From positions 85,888,151-85,952,150 of the forward strand of contig NC_133120.1 of assembly GCF_033568475.1 (NCBI RefSeq): DNA of 64,000 nt, in the 5' to 3' direction. Under the pieces are notes generated by a model. The model was not told where the DNA came from and made no database searches. It saw only the letters and a program-made list of their open reading frames with translations. Positions 33,480 to 45,104 of this stretch are shown here, piece after piece. The stretch is from Henckelia pumila (Eukaryota; Streptophyta; Magnoliopsida; Lamiales; Gesneriaceae). Position numbers and translations under genes: made by a program. Positions within the stretch are counted from its first letter, which is position 1. Each line of letters starts with the position of its first letter.

Positions 33480-34979
33480 ATGCGCCGTCGCTTTTGTTCC
33501 TCTCTCTCAGATCCCTCTTGCTCTCTTCTTCCTTCGAGTTCCGACCATTCCTTTGCCGTGTGCTCGGTGCTGATTACTGTAAGTTAAAGCTATAATCGAA
33601 AATTATTAATTGAGGCGGATCATTTGTGCTGCGTTAGAATTTAATTTAATAAATAATATATCCATAACACGAATACTTTATACATATATAAGCATGAAGA
33701 AAAAAGCCCCCAAATCATACAACATATCTCATCCGAAAAAGGATCGTCTAATTGGAGAAAGATCTGATGATTCTATCTCAAGATTTGCCAATTGCACGTT
33801 CGGTATCCTGGATGTTGGTTTACTTCCCAAATTAACACTGGTATCAATTAAGTTAGATAGCATGTGCCCACTCGCGCGTGTTGAATAAGTTGCTGGATTT
33901 TCGTAACATGTGCCCACACGCCCGTGTTGAATAAGTTGCTGAATTTTCTGGTGTCAATTACGGTTTAGATAACATGTGTGCGCGCGTGCTGAACAAGTTG
34001 CTGAATGCGCGCGTGTTGAATAGGTTGCTGAATTTTCTGTTATCAAGTACTGTTTTAGATAACATGTGCGCACACACGTGTTGAACGAGTGATTGAATTT
34101 TCTGAGTATGATCGATAACGAACAGTTTTGAAATAAATGTATTCTCATCTGGTTTTGACCATACACTTCACTATAATTTCGAGCTTCAAAATAAATAATT
34201 AGATGAATATATAAATATTTTTTTGTAATTAATCCATAAATAAATATTATCAGTACTAAAACTAAATATTGATGAAAAGGAATTTCTCCCCTTGAAGACA
34301 ATTTGAAAAGCTAGTATATATGTGTACATATATATATGAGTATGATGATAATTTCTATTTGATTGACGTGTCTTTTGTAGGAACAGCAACTTTTGTTGTT
34401 TGAATTGTCATTAACTTCATATGTTATCCTCCCTAAAGGAACATATTCTTCTGTTTTGTGACCGAGTTGCAGTTCAAGTGTTTTGTAGTCTGGGAAAAGG
34501 GTTTTATGTGTTTTATAGTGATTGAGAACGTTGTTTCATCTACTCTATCTGTTTTCTTTTAGTTACATTCAAGTTTTTCTTGTTTCCTAGACCATCTCTA
34601 CGGTGAAGAAGCATGCTTTGATTGGAGGAGCAAAAAGACTTTCCATTTATTCCCTCCACTAATATTTGGTCTCTTAAAGGTATGCATCAAACATTTCTTG
34701 TTGTTCAATTTAGATTATATGGCCTAGACTTGGTGTGTGCAGTGGTATTAATTATTACATAGAAAATTGAAATGGGCGTACAATAGTCGAATAGAGTGCT
34801 TATATTTGCTGGCAACCTTAATATTTGGACGCAAGATTGAAAACATAGAGATCGAACATCCGTACGTAGAGCTAACTAGATAGCTCTTTTGGTGAACCTA
34901 AACTCCTGGTTTTCATTTGCTTTTTCGTTTTTTTCCCTCAGTTTGAAAGATCCAGATCGACCAGTGGATATAACAAACG
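33480..34979 (+). other. 5' leader exons of the B3-domain gene
   Basis: A pyrimidine-rich leader (about 33480-33578) ends at a good donor ACT|GTAAGT. A candidate second non-coding exon is 34591-34679 (TTTCCTAG acceptor, AAAG|GTATGC donor) and a third begins at 34942 after TTTTTTCCCTCAG and contains the start codon at 34980. Exon borders are read from splice signals only. The first exon begins about 45 bp outside the right arm of the inverted duplication. Confidence 0.5.
33861..34102. repeat. Intronic minisatellite, about five units
   Basis: Units share a GTG(C/T)GC(G/A)C-type head followed by GTGTTGAATAAGTTGCTGAA and often a TTTCTG...TTTAGATAACATG tail. Starts lie at about 33861, 33907, 33973, 34003 and 34063. 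It lies in the first leader intron of the B3 gene. Confidence 0.65.
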
Positions 34980-35284
34980 ATGACGACAAAACCAAGCTTC
35001 ATCAAGTACTTCTTACCTAGAAGTAGTGCATCTCAATTGGTTGTTCTCTCACTCTCTAGTTTCCTTTTTTAATTTTTTTAAAAATTCTGTTTGGTTAAGT
35101 TTGGTTTTGATTGAAGGAATATACGCCTTTTTAGTTCCCTAAGCATTTATTTTGTTTCAATTAAATTAATCAATAAAGTTTTTTTATCGATAGGGATTAA
35201 TTGAAAACGTAGATCATCTTAAAATTTGACATAAATTTTTTAGGTTGAAGTTGGTAATTACTATAATAATCTCATCCTTAACGG

Positions 35285-35323
<39 letters not shown>

Positions 35324-37311
35324 TCAATGGTAACGTTCATGGTGGCTGCGATGGTCGGATAAAATTCCCATTCAAAAAAACAAACTATGTATGGACATAT
35401 GAGGGATACCCAATTTTACTGTGGTGATATATTTACTATCTTATAATTTAACTATGATGTCTTCACCCCTTAGTAAAAGTGTTTTTGTCATTTAAATGTT
35501 GGGATTAAATTACTTTCTACAATATAATTATATATATGGTTAAAAGTACATCACCCACAAACCAACTGAATTTTATCTCTCTCAATCTGCACTTCATTTT
35601 CCAATTACTGTAATTTATAATTTTTCCATATATTCTTTCTCGAGTTTTCTTTTTTTAATATATAAACTATATTTTGCATACAAATTAGTGTTGGCGTGAC
35701 TTGCATGTTTTTCCTTTTATTTCGATGTAAATTATTGAAAATGCTACATGTTTTGTAACATATATGTATGTTTGCATGTATTTTAAATCAGATGAACTTT
35801 TTCTTTTTCATCGATCCAATGTGTCTAATTTAAGTAATTTTATCATGTGGCAGTTAATTCCATCGACCTTCATGCATTGCATTGGAGGATATTTGCCCGA
35901 GAAGATATTTCTGCATGATCGATATTACAACCTATGGCAAATAAAGACAAGAAAAGTTGGAGGAAAATGGTACTTCAAGAAGGGTTGGCAAAAGTTTGTT
36001 GAAGATAACAACATCTTGCCTCGTGATAGTGTGGTGTTTGACTATTGTGAAGAAGATTTGTTCATTGTTAAAATCCTAGCACCAAATGGGTGCCAAACTG
36101 AAGGAGCTCGAAAACTTGTGTCCATGGATTTCGACAGCGATACAGATGAGGATGGTGATGGCACGGAGGAAGTGGATCATGAGTTAAGGAGGAGAGGAAA
36201 TACGCATGAAGAAAACAGGGATGAAATATTTTCTGAAGATAGTGAGGACGAAGATGATTATATTGAGGATGCTGATTATTTTCCGAATAAGAAAATTATA
36301 GTGAGGCAAGCTTCATCGGAAGAAAGTGAAGACGATGATGTAGGAAATGAGGATGTTGATCACTCGACTGAGAAGAAAATTAAAGTCGAGAGAGATTTAT
36401 CTGAAGAAGGCCGCGAGGATGGTGATGATGAAGCTGAGGATGTTCATGCTTACTTGCCTGATCAGAGAATTCAAGTGGAGCATGATTTATTTTTTGATGA
36501 TGCTGATGATGATGCTGATGATGATGATGATGATGCTGGTGATGATGATTATGATGATGATGATGATGAGGAGGAGGAGGAGGAGGAGGAGGAAATAGAG
36601 GGTTTTGATTACTTGTGTGAAGAAAGAGAGGACGATGATAATGGCATAGAGGTTGCTGATTACATGCATGATGAAGAAGTTCAAAATGGTAAGATTACCT
36701 CTATTTTCTTGAAATTAATTTGGCTTGATCTCATTTTTTTTAGTTTCTTACTATGTTAAATATTTTTACAATGGTCCCATTTTATATAATATAGTTGCGG
36801 TCAGTAAAGCTAAGAGGAAAACTGCACCACCCTTATATCCGAGATATTGTGGTATGGAGATTTTCGAGAAAGGACTTGCTGCAAAACCATCCAATCCTTA
36901 CTTTGTCACCAAAATTAAACCGACCCGAACATTTGATTTGGTAAGTTTGATATATGCAACCAAGATCATATATAACAACAATATTATATATGAAAAATGC
37001 ATGTGTTTCGAACTTTACTCATATTTTATTATATATGGCATTATATATTTTGACAGTTCATCCCGTTACCCTTGATTGAGGATTACCATCTCGATCTTCC
37101 AAAACCAACGATGTTACTAGTCGATCCGGAGGGGAGGGAGTTTCAAGGGAAGTTCAAAATATGGAAGGATGGGAGGATAGTGTACTCTGGACAATGGAAG
37201 TCTCTTCTTAGAAGAAACGACATTGAAATAGGTGACACTTGCATTTGCGAGTTCTTAAACGGAGTTCAGGGTCTTTACCTGAAAATCAGTTTCCTTCGTA
37301 CCCGTACGTAA
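34980..37311 (+). CDS. B3-domain transcription factor, REM-like, two B3 domains
   Basis: Four coding exons fit perfectly: 34980-35039, 35854-36688, 36795-36940 and 37057-37311, all with GT-AG introns, giving 431 residues. The first B3 domain (residues about 6-105) starts PSFIKYFLP, continues LIPSTF and FKKGWQKFVEDN, and ends FDYCEEDLFIVKI. It is followed by a long Asp/Glu-rich middle (about 120-295) encoded partly by GAT and GAG repeats. The second B3 domain (about 325-428) shows PYFVTKIKPTRTFD, FIPLPL, QWKSLLRRNDIEIGDTC and LYLKISFLR. REM proteins are plant-specific nuclear DNA-binding factors, often active in reproductive meristems; the target of this one is unknown. The ATG at 34980 is chosen because it gives PSFIKYFLP, the usual entry into a REM B3 fold. 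No lesion was found. Confidence 0.85.
36494..36596 (+). repeat. Coding (GAT)n/(GAG)n trinucleotide tract
   Basis: An in-frame run of GAT codons broken by GCT and GGT, followed by GAG codons, encodes an Asp/Ala then Glu tract between the two B3 domains. Length changes of three bases would keep the frame. Confidence 0.85.
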
Positions 37312-37883
37312 TGACCCAAATTAGTTATAGTTGATAGTTATGTGCACTAATTGTTGCGACCATATGAAATTTTTGTATTATAATTCGATAAGGGACAAAT
37401 TTATGTGTTTGGTGTACGTGCTTGTATTTTTCATTTCTATTAGTTTGTATCTTTGTGAAACGGAGTTTAGTATTTCCCCTTATTGATATTGTGATTTGTG
37501 AGAAAGCTTCAGAATTTTACTTAATTTATTGTTGCCTAGCTCGTGGATTGCTAGAAGCATGTCTCAACTTATTTATCTTATAATAATAATTTGTGTGTTT
37601 TCATTCTGATCACGGTTATTTCCCCGTCAATATACATATATATATGTATGTTTTTAATAATCACGTTGAACGATCACCTGCAGCTTCTTCACATGACATC
37701 GCAAATATAATTTATTTTTTTGTTGGTGTATTCATATATGGCATATATTTATTTTGAGGTTAAAAAAATGCACAATCAAATTACCAATGACTCCTACGTT
37801 AGATCAATCATTTGAATCGAATATATATGTTATTACAATTTTTATTTTCTCTTAATACATACAACATGATTTATTGACTTCTT

Positions 37884-37925
<42 letters not shown>

Positions 37926-39660
37926 TTCAATCGGAATGATTTATTAAATTTTTAACAAAGCCAACATAAGAAAATTATGTAGATAAGGAAGAGTATTATT
38001 AACACTTTTTAGAGTGTTAACAACACTCCCCAATCTCTGTTCAAAACCTCGCAATCAATGGAAGCAATTCTCAAGAACCCTCGATAGTAGCTAATGAATT
38101 CTTCAGCAATTTCATGATTTTCATCCATTTTGTTCATACAATTATTTAAAAAAATATATATTAAATGGGATAACTAACATTGGACAATTAATGAAATAAT
38201 TTTTTTTCTATGATTTATTTTTAATATCGAATAAGATAAGCGATGTTGCACATTTGAAATCATTTGCTTTTTATGTTTGAGGGTGATAGTTAACGTAGTC
38301 AAAATTTGACAATGGTTTGATTTGTTTTATTTTTAACAAACTCATTCATAGTTTCAAACTTTCCATTCTTAAAATATGTTATCTATAACATTAATTACTC
38401 AATAATATAGTTAAATTTGTTAACAAATAACACACAAAATAAATATTAAAAATTAATTATTAATTTTATTTTCATCTAAATTTATATAGTTAAATTTGTT
38501 AACAAATAACACACAAAACAAATATTAAAAATTAATTATAAATTTTATTTTCATCTAAATTTATATTTTCTTAATTTTTTGAAAAAATAATAGTTCATTT
38601 TTATGTTATATTTTTTTATCGAGTATTACCTTTCGCCTTAATTTTTTTATTATAACTTAAAATTTTAAAATTTTTAAGTAATTATAATATGTTATAAAAT
38701 ATATATAACTTACTAACAAAATTTGTATCTTAAATAATATATTGTTTATAAATTTATAGTTAATATATGTGTATTATCATAAACCCAAATAAACACAAAT
38801 TAATTTTAATATTTAGTGTTTATTTACTTAATATTAAATAAATTAATTGGGTTCAAATAATATTTTTATATTATAAAAATTATTTTGTTATTCACGAGAA
38901 AATATTTACAAAATAAAAGTAAAATAACATAGAAATTTTATTTTTAGTTTTAAATTTTATATTATTTTTTATTTTATATTAAAATTTAATAAATTTGGGT
39001 AAATAAAAAATTTTAATTTCCAATATTATATATATTTGTTTTGAAAAAATCCGATAAAAAATTTCGTCCTATGGCCGAAGGTATTGATCTTTAACTTTTG
39101 GACTAGAGAAGTTCAGCTGAACTGAAAAAGAGTAATTCTGGTTGAGTTTGTATTTGCTCCCTCCCTTTGGCAAGAAACTAATATGAAATCATATGATACA
39201 AGACAATGCACACCTATTTTATAAAAATAAATCTAATATAAATTATTAACAAATTATAAAAGCGTCATCACATAAACATGCCATTGGAATCATAATTTCA
39301 TGATAACCAAAATCATCTAATTTTTTAAAAAAATGTCCGTAAAAGTAGAAAATTCATGGTCATGCTTAGAAAATTCAGATGCGGATCTTGTAATTCAGAA
39401 TTCTCACGCAAATATCTAAACCTAGATGTAATTTCATATCTTGTCTAGGAAACGTTTTCCTACATATATAACACTGATTCTGAAGCAGAATATATAACTT
39501 TCCCCGGTTGAAGCTTTTCGTGAAATGCATAAAACATTTTGTCCAAAATTTCATGAAAAAGTAAAAAGTTCAAACCTAAGCAGAATATATTTGAAATGAT
39601 AAGTAGATGAAATAAGATTATGTTAGGTAACTGAGATTTATTTATTTTACCTCAATTAAA
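37312..39660. other. AT-rich intergenic stretch
   Basis: No gene was seen. A 79-bp unit (TAGTTAAATTTGTTAACAAA...) is tandemly duplicated at 38408-38565, and a (AT)n run lies at 37888-37921. The rest is low-complexity A/T sequence. Confidence 0.6.
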
Positions 39661-39665
39661 CATCA

Positions 39666-39835
39666 TTTAAAAGAAGGGCAAATTATTTTAAACTCACCAC
39701 TACCAAACTTCTCTTTAACTTAACTCCCTACCCACCCCTTTCTTTATTTTTACTCCCTAGTGGTCCCCATATTTGAATTAAAATATAATTAAAACTAATC
39801 ATTTGTACGTGGCTTTGTTATACCTATCGAACCAG
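39666..39835 (+). repeat. Left member of an inverted pair flanking the pararetrovirus
   Basis: The block with ACTCCCTACCCACCCC and ACTCCCTAGTGGTCC is an imperfect reverse complement of 52620-52785. From 39836 to 40100 lies a more GC-balanced stretch in which I recognise nothing. Confidence 0.5.
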
Positions 39836-40140
39836 TCCCGGTCATGCAAGACTATTAGTTACGCAAGGTTTCCAGCCGATATACTCCAGATTAGGGTTCA
39901 ACATGCTTCCGTAAGATGAATTAAATTTAAATACTTTTTTGACCATAATGTCGTCGAGTCATACATGCCGAGTTTTACGAAGTGCTCCTCACACTCCAAC
40001 CACGCAGTCGCAACAGATGGTTTCTGCACAAGCTCCTTCAACGACACCCAGCACAGCCTTAATTCGTTTTCTACCTTAAGGCGTATGGTATATAAATTTA
40101 ATTATAAAATATGAACATGCAAGAACGAGAGATTTAGAAA

Positions 40141-40200
40141 ATTTATTCAGACATAATATTATTACATAAATCAACTCTTTTGAAGAGGAGAAGACAACTT
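40141..40200 (-). other. Pararetroviral leader, upstream stem arm
   Basis: The plus strand reads TTATTCAGACATAATATTATT then, 20-30 bp on, GAGGAGAAGA. The same words occur on the minus strand at 52465-52530. In a circular viral genome these would be the two arms of the pregenomic leader hairpin. Confidence 0.55.
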
Positions 40201-40337
40201 GTTTAGCTACTCATAGTAGGCTTGTTCTTGAAATACATAAAAAAAAACTTAATACAAAGAGATAGAAATATTACAATAATTTATTTGAAAGAAAACTAAA
40301 GAGAATGATCGATATCTTCAGCTTCCTCAAATGCCTG

Positions 40338-40345
40338 TATTTATA
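40338..40345 (-). promoter_or_regulatory. Pararetroviral promoter TATA box
   Basis: On the minus strand CTATAAATACAGG lies downstream of the last viral ORF and upstream of the leader arm, where a caulimovirid pregenomic promoter belongs. A 58-bp direct duplication lies just upstream (40391-40506). Confidence 0.6.
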
Positions 40346-40390
40346 GCTGTAGTTCCACTCGTTTCATCGAGAAACTTCAGGTAATCTCAC

Positions 40391-40506
40391 AGCTGTCTTG
40401 TATTTCTTTATGTCATTATTGATGACATCTTTTACTAGTGCAGGAGGAAGCTGTCTTGAATTTTTTATGTCATTATTGATGAAATCTTTTACTAGTGGAG
40501 GAATCA
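40391..40506 (-). repeat. 58-bp direct repeat upstream of the viral TATA box
   Basis: AGCTGTCTTG at 40391 and 40449 starts two tandem copies that share TATGTCATTATTGATGA and CATCTTTTACTAGTG or AATCTTTTACTAGTG. Each holds closely spaced inverted TGTCAT/ATGACA-type words reminiscent of TGAC-core enhancer sites. Confidence 0.6.
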
Positions 40507-40552
40507 CATGTCTGCCACTTTTTTTTGGTTTTATTCTCCTCACATACCTGCT

Positions 40553-41333
40553 TTATTGTTGTCGAAGAATCTTTTTCTTTTGAAGTAGGCCCCTGTGAAA
40601 ACGCATCTTTGGTGGTCCTTGTCCACCTTTGCTTGTCTCGAAAAAATCCTTTCGATCCGTTCGGGGTCTAAAGGTTTTTCCAAATTCTGGCTCCTTCTGA
40701 TTTGGGCATTCTGGGCAGATATTCTCTGACCATCGTCCAATATGAGCCATGTTACAGAATTTTCGGCGAGTTTCTTTACTCTCCGGCAGCTTGTTGTTCC
40801 ACAAAAGATTTCTCTTTTTTTCGAAGAGTTCTTCCGCAAATGCTGTAGTTTTTCCTGTCATTGTGTTTAACAAGAACGATCCATTCACAGAATTCTGATA
40901 AAAGTTGAATGGAAACTTGACTTTATCCATCTCAGTAAGACAGACCCAAATACCCCATGCCCTTCTGGTTGAGATCTCATTTTCCCCGAAAGTGGACACC
41001 AATGGTATTTCTTCAGTTTTAGGATCCTTGATAAATTTATGATTGTTTATATCAGGTCTCCTCAGCTTGATAAAATGAAAGAGTTCGTGTGATCCTTTCA
41101 CTGTTGGTTCTGGAGCTGCACTGAAAAAATATAACTCAAGCACATCTTCTCTCGCCAAATGATCATTATTTGCCCATGTTTCTTGGACTGCTTCCTGGAT
41201 CTATTTTGGTAACTGTGATATCTCCGGAAAGCTTGGTGATGTTGTATAAACTGAGGCCAAAGCCCCAAATTCATACCAGAGTTTTACATCTTTAGGATTG
41301 ACATTATTTTTTAGCCAAACCCTTGGATATATT
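40553..41333 (-). pseudogene. Pararetroviral C-terminal ORF, distal part (possible transactivator-like)
   Basis: An open minus-strand stretch of about 200 codons ends at 40553. An in-frame stop lies upstream near 41190, beyond which the reading continues toward 41333, where the inserted LTR element begins. The proximal part continues at 46484. Its place after RNase H and just before the promoter is that of the last ORF, which in solendo- and cavemoviruses is transactivator-like. That function is inference from position and general resemblance. Confidence 0.55.
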
Positions 41334-42687
41334 TGATAAGTGCATTTTGTATGCATTATTTCGTGATAGGTTTATGTCTTTTTTGTGTGCATTCATATTA
41401 TTTTTATGTGTTTTTATATGTTTTAGTGCATGTGTGTGTATTTCACTCCTCGGGTTGATTTTGTAGGAAAATAGATTTTTAAAGTGTGAATTATGGAGCA
41501 GCTTTGTTCCAAAAAATCAAATTAAATTCTAGAGGGATCCAAATTCGATCTCCAAATTCAGATTAAAGTTCAGGATGTTTTGAAGCTGCTGTCCAAATTT
41601 CAGCTCGATCTGACGGCTAGATCTCGAGATATAAATTTTTGAAAATCGTCATTCGGCACAGAAAATTTGTACTGCGCGCGCGCGAGTCGGACGTCCAGAC
41701 TTCTGTTTTTTAATGCTGCACGCGCGCATGTTTCGGGGTCATATGTGTTCCAAAAAATCCTTGTTTTGAGAGGAAATTAACTGGTAGGCATTCTGGACCA
41801 TATATATACAAGATATAACATATTTTTGAGGGTTCCGAAGTTCCAACAGGTAGAGAGCGCAGACAACGCAAGGGAGGCGGCTACAAGGCTTGGGAGAGAA
41901 GATTTTTCTTTTCTTTTCTTCTTCTTTCTTTATTTTATTTTTTAATTATTGTTTTTAATTATTGAGTAGTTTATTTTCAACCAAAACGGCGTGATTGGGA
42001 CGAACAAATTTATGTAGAAAACTTGGATGTTTGTTTGGGATTTTTCAGAGTTGATTTTATTTTATTGATTGTCAAATTTATATTTGTCTTGTGAATAGCC
42101 TGATCAACTGTTTGCTTGCATGTTAATCGATTCCAAGTCGACAGAGGAGGTATTGATTTTGATCACTCTGATAATTAACATATTGTAAAACCGACTAGAA
42201 ATAGAATTCGATTTCATTATGCGGTTTGGGTGTAAACTGAATTTTCATAAATATTTAATGCATTCAAATTTGATTAGAATTACGAAATATGAGTTCATCA
42301 ATATTTGAATAGGTTTGATTGTTCTAGAAATAGACCTTTGAACAAATTAGGAAAATTCCCGTGAATTAAGATTAAATCTAAGTCTTGAATCAACTACATG
42401 TTACATGATTTGTTCGGTACCTATGTGTGTCTTGGTTGTCTTTGTTTTAATTATTTTTATCTTCAGTTATTTTTAATTCTTATTTCTTAAGCAGTTTTTA
42501 TTTTATTTTATTTTTTTTTTTTGATCAAATTGCTCTTTTTGATTTTGTCTAGATTAAGTAAAATAATTGAATCTTGAGAATTGACACAGTCCCTGTGGGA
42601 TCGATACTTGGACTCTCTGTCCACTTTACTATTACATGACCTGGTGCGCTTGCCAGTAGATATTTATCACACCGATTTAGCCGGTCA
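41334..42687 (+). repeat. 5' LTR of the Athila/Tat-like element
   Basis: 1354 bp. It contains a GCGCGCGCG stretch near 41674 preceded by the CAGCTCGATCTGACGGCTAG module (see findings). Confidence 0.9.
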
Positions 42688-42819
42688 AGTTTTTGGCGCC
42701 ATTGCCGGGGAATGTTTAGTTAATATTAGGATAGATTATTTGCTTGAGACTAGACATTTTTTTTCTTGCATTTGTTTAATTTTTAATTTTATTGTTTCTT
42801 ACTTGTGAGGTACTTGGAT

Positions 42820-43733
42820 ATGATCCATAGACAGGTGTTCACCAGATTTGGCCAGCAATACTTGGAGCCTTTCTATGCTGCTTGGGGGAGATTCAATGAT
42901 TTGGCGAACAGATTTCAATGCCATCAGTTTTCGACTTACACCCTCACTAAAAATTTTTATGGTGGTTTGGATAAGATTACAAGAATTTGGGTAGATTCTG
43001 GAGCTTTGGCCACTGGCAGTCTATTGTTTAGAAGAGATGAAGACAGTGCGATGCACTTGTTAAATGATATGGCAGATTTCGACTACCATTGGCATTGTGA
43101 TCCTTCATTGCAAGGTTGGAGTTACAAATATCCTCCAGATATCAACTCTAAAAATTTTACAAACCAATCATCAGAGAGTCAAGAAGAGTGTGTAGGGTGT
43201 TCTGAAGATTATGTGGCTCAGTTGGAGAATCTTTTGCTTCAACAGACAGAGACAAATCAATTCTTAGAAAGTCGTATCAAGTCTTGGAGTCTTTTGGATG
43301 AACAGATTGCGCTTCTTAGAGAACCAAATTTTGAGATCTGCCAAGGGAGTGAAGTAACTGAGCAGCGCATGAAGAAATAATTTTTGAGGAATTTTCTTGT
43401 GAAGAAGAGCCAATAGTGGACTTGGAGGAGGAAGAAACATACAAGACTACAGATTTTACCTCGTCAATGGTTGTTCCATGTACACCAGATTCTTTCTTGC
43501 CATTGATGCCACCTCCAAAATATTCCATCCTCCATGAGCTTCAGCCTGCAATCAGAATCTCCTTCCAAACTAATCAGTTCAGACTGAGTGTTGTTGGACC
43601 GACAAGCTTAAATTTTCAATATCACGCCAAGCTTGAGGGAGAAGGAAATAAAGTCCCATACATAGAATCGTATGATTCTTACTATGGGCGGCAGCCGCTC
43701 TTTGATGGTTGCTTCTGCATAGTCGGCCATTAG
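42820..43733 (+). pseudogene. Gypsy GAG remnant
   Basis: A frame from 42820 to 43380 contains FYAAWGRFNDLANR, FYGGLDKITRIWVDSGA and LLNDMADFDYHW, the core of Athila/Tat-type GAG (FYEAWERFK..., FYNGL..., LVDAAAGG, LLE-MA). A stop at 43378 is followed by another open stretch to 43733 in a shifted frame, with an acidic segment (VDLEEEETYKT). The normal GAG front is absent. Confidence 0.7.
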
Positions 43734-44471
43734 ACTATAAATTTAGCGCTGACTGGGAGGCAACCCAGTGTTCTTTCCCTTGTTTTTTATATTATTTTTG
43801 GTTTTTGTTTTTTTTATTTTATTTTGACTTCTTTCCCATTCCAGTTTGCCGAGCCTGCCGATATACACAGTCTGCTACTGCTGTCCCAGCTGATATTGTC
43901 AAGAAGGAAGAGGACGAATACGCAACCAGGGGAGTGTTATTTTTGTTTTCATTGTGTGTTTGTTTTGCATTCTGTTCATTGTTCTAAAGCATTGAGGGCA
44001 ATGCTTTGGATAAGTATGGGGGGTAGCCTAGTTTATTGCATTGGTTATTGTGTTGTTGTTTAGTTATTATGTTTGTGTTCATTCTGTTTGCATTCATTTG
44101 GTTTACTTTTTGTGTTTGGTTCGTAATCATGCATATCATTTTGTTGTTGTTCGTGTTGTCTTGCATGAGTAGAATGATGAATGTTAGCCGATGATGATAG
44201 AGTTGAAAAAAAAAATTTTAAAAATGTTTCTTTTGATTGAACATGAGAAACTGTTGGTTGAATCGTGAATCTTTTTAAGCACGCATGTTAGACTAGTGTA
44301 GTGTAGCGATGTAATTGATGAAGTTCGTGTTTGCTTGATCATTGCACGACAATAGGTGTTTGTTGATCATGATAGTGCTTTGGATTCTTGATAGTTGTTA
44401 GACATTGCATGTATGATCTTGGGCGTACCTATAAAATTTTTGAAAAAACTTTTGTTGAAAATTAAATTAAC

Positions 44472-44725
44472 TCCATCCAGGTTACGAGCAGAGATTGAAA
44501 TTCTAATCTCTGTTCTATACTATGTATGCGGATCTCATGGGGTTAAAAATTTTGAAAATTTAAAATAACAATTACATCCGGGCTTGGACAATGATTGAAA
44601 TCCTAATATTTGTTCCATAGCTAAGTTTGCGGGTTAAATGGGATTGATGCTCCATCCGGGCTATAGACGAGGGGATTGAAATTCAAATCCTATCTTAGTT
44701 GTAGCTAAGTTTGCGGGTAATTATT
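44472..44725 (+). repeat. Three imperfect repeats in the Athila/Tat-like interior
   Basis: CATCC(A/G)GG...GATTGAAAT...TAAGTTTGCGGG or its variants recur at about 44475, 44575 and 44653. Confidence 0.55.
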
Positions 44726-45104
44726 GGGGCATTAAAAAAAACTAATTGCAAAATTCGGAGGTACGGAATTAATCTCAAGAAAATGCATGTTTTTGTTTGG
44801 GATTGTTGAGATGACGGAGTGCTCGATTGTGATACTTGCATTGAATTGTCATAGGTCGCTAAGCATTCTTAGGACAGAGTCTTTTGAAGTTGCATGAAGC
44901 TGGAATGACATGGCACACACACACGTTTACGTTAAACTGACAGTGTATTGTGAAAAATCAGAAGTTTTTATGGTTTTTAGTTGTTGAAGTTTAAACTTAT
45001 CGGAGGCTATGTTGTTCATGATTCATTCTTACTTATGTCGTTGTTTGCATATTTTTTTTGGTATGTCTTGCTCGAGGTCGAGCAAGGTTTAAGTATGGGG
45101 GTGT

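Noticed and set aside
33610..33888. 92-codon frame in the first leader intron of the B3 gene
   Set aside because: It overlaps an intronic minisatellite and shows no domain or conserved start; probably chance.
37072..37311. Separate small gene at the end of the B3 locus
   Set aside because: It is the last exon of the B3 gene: the upstream acceptor at 37055-37056 and the phase fit exon 3 exactly.
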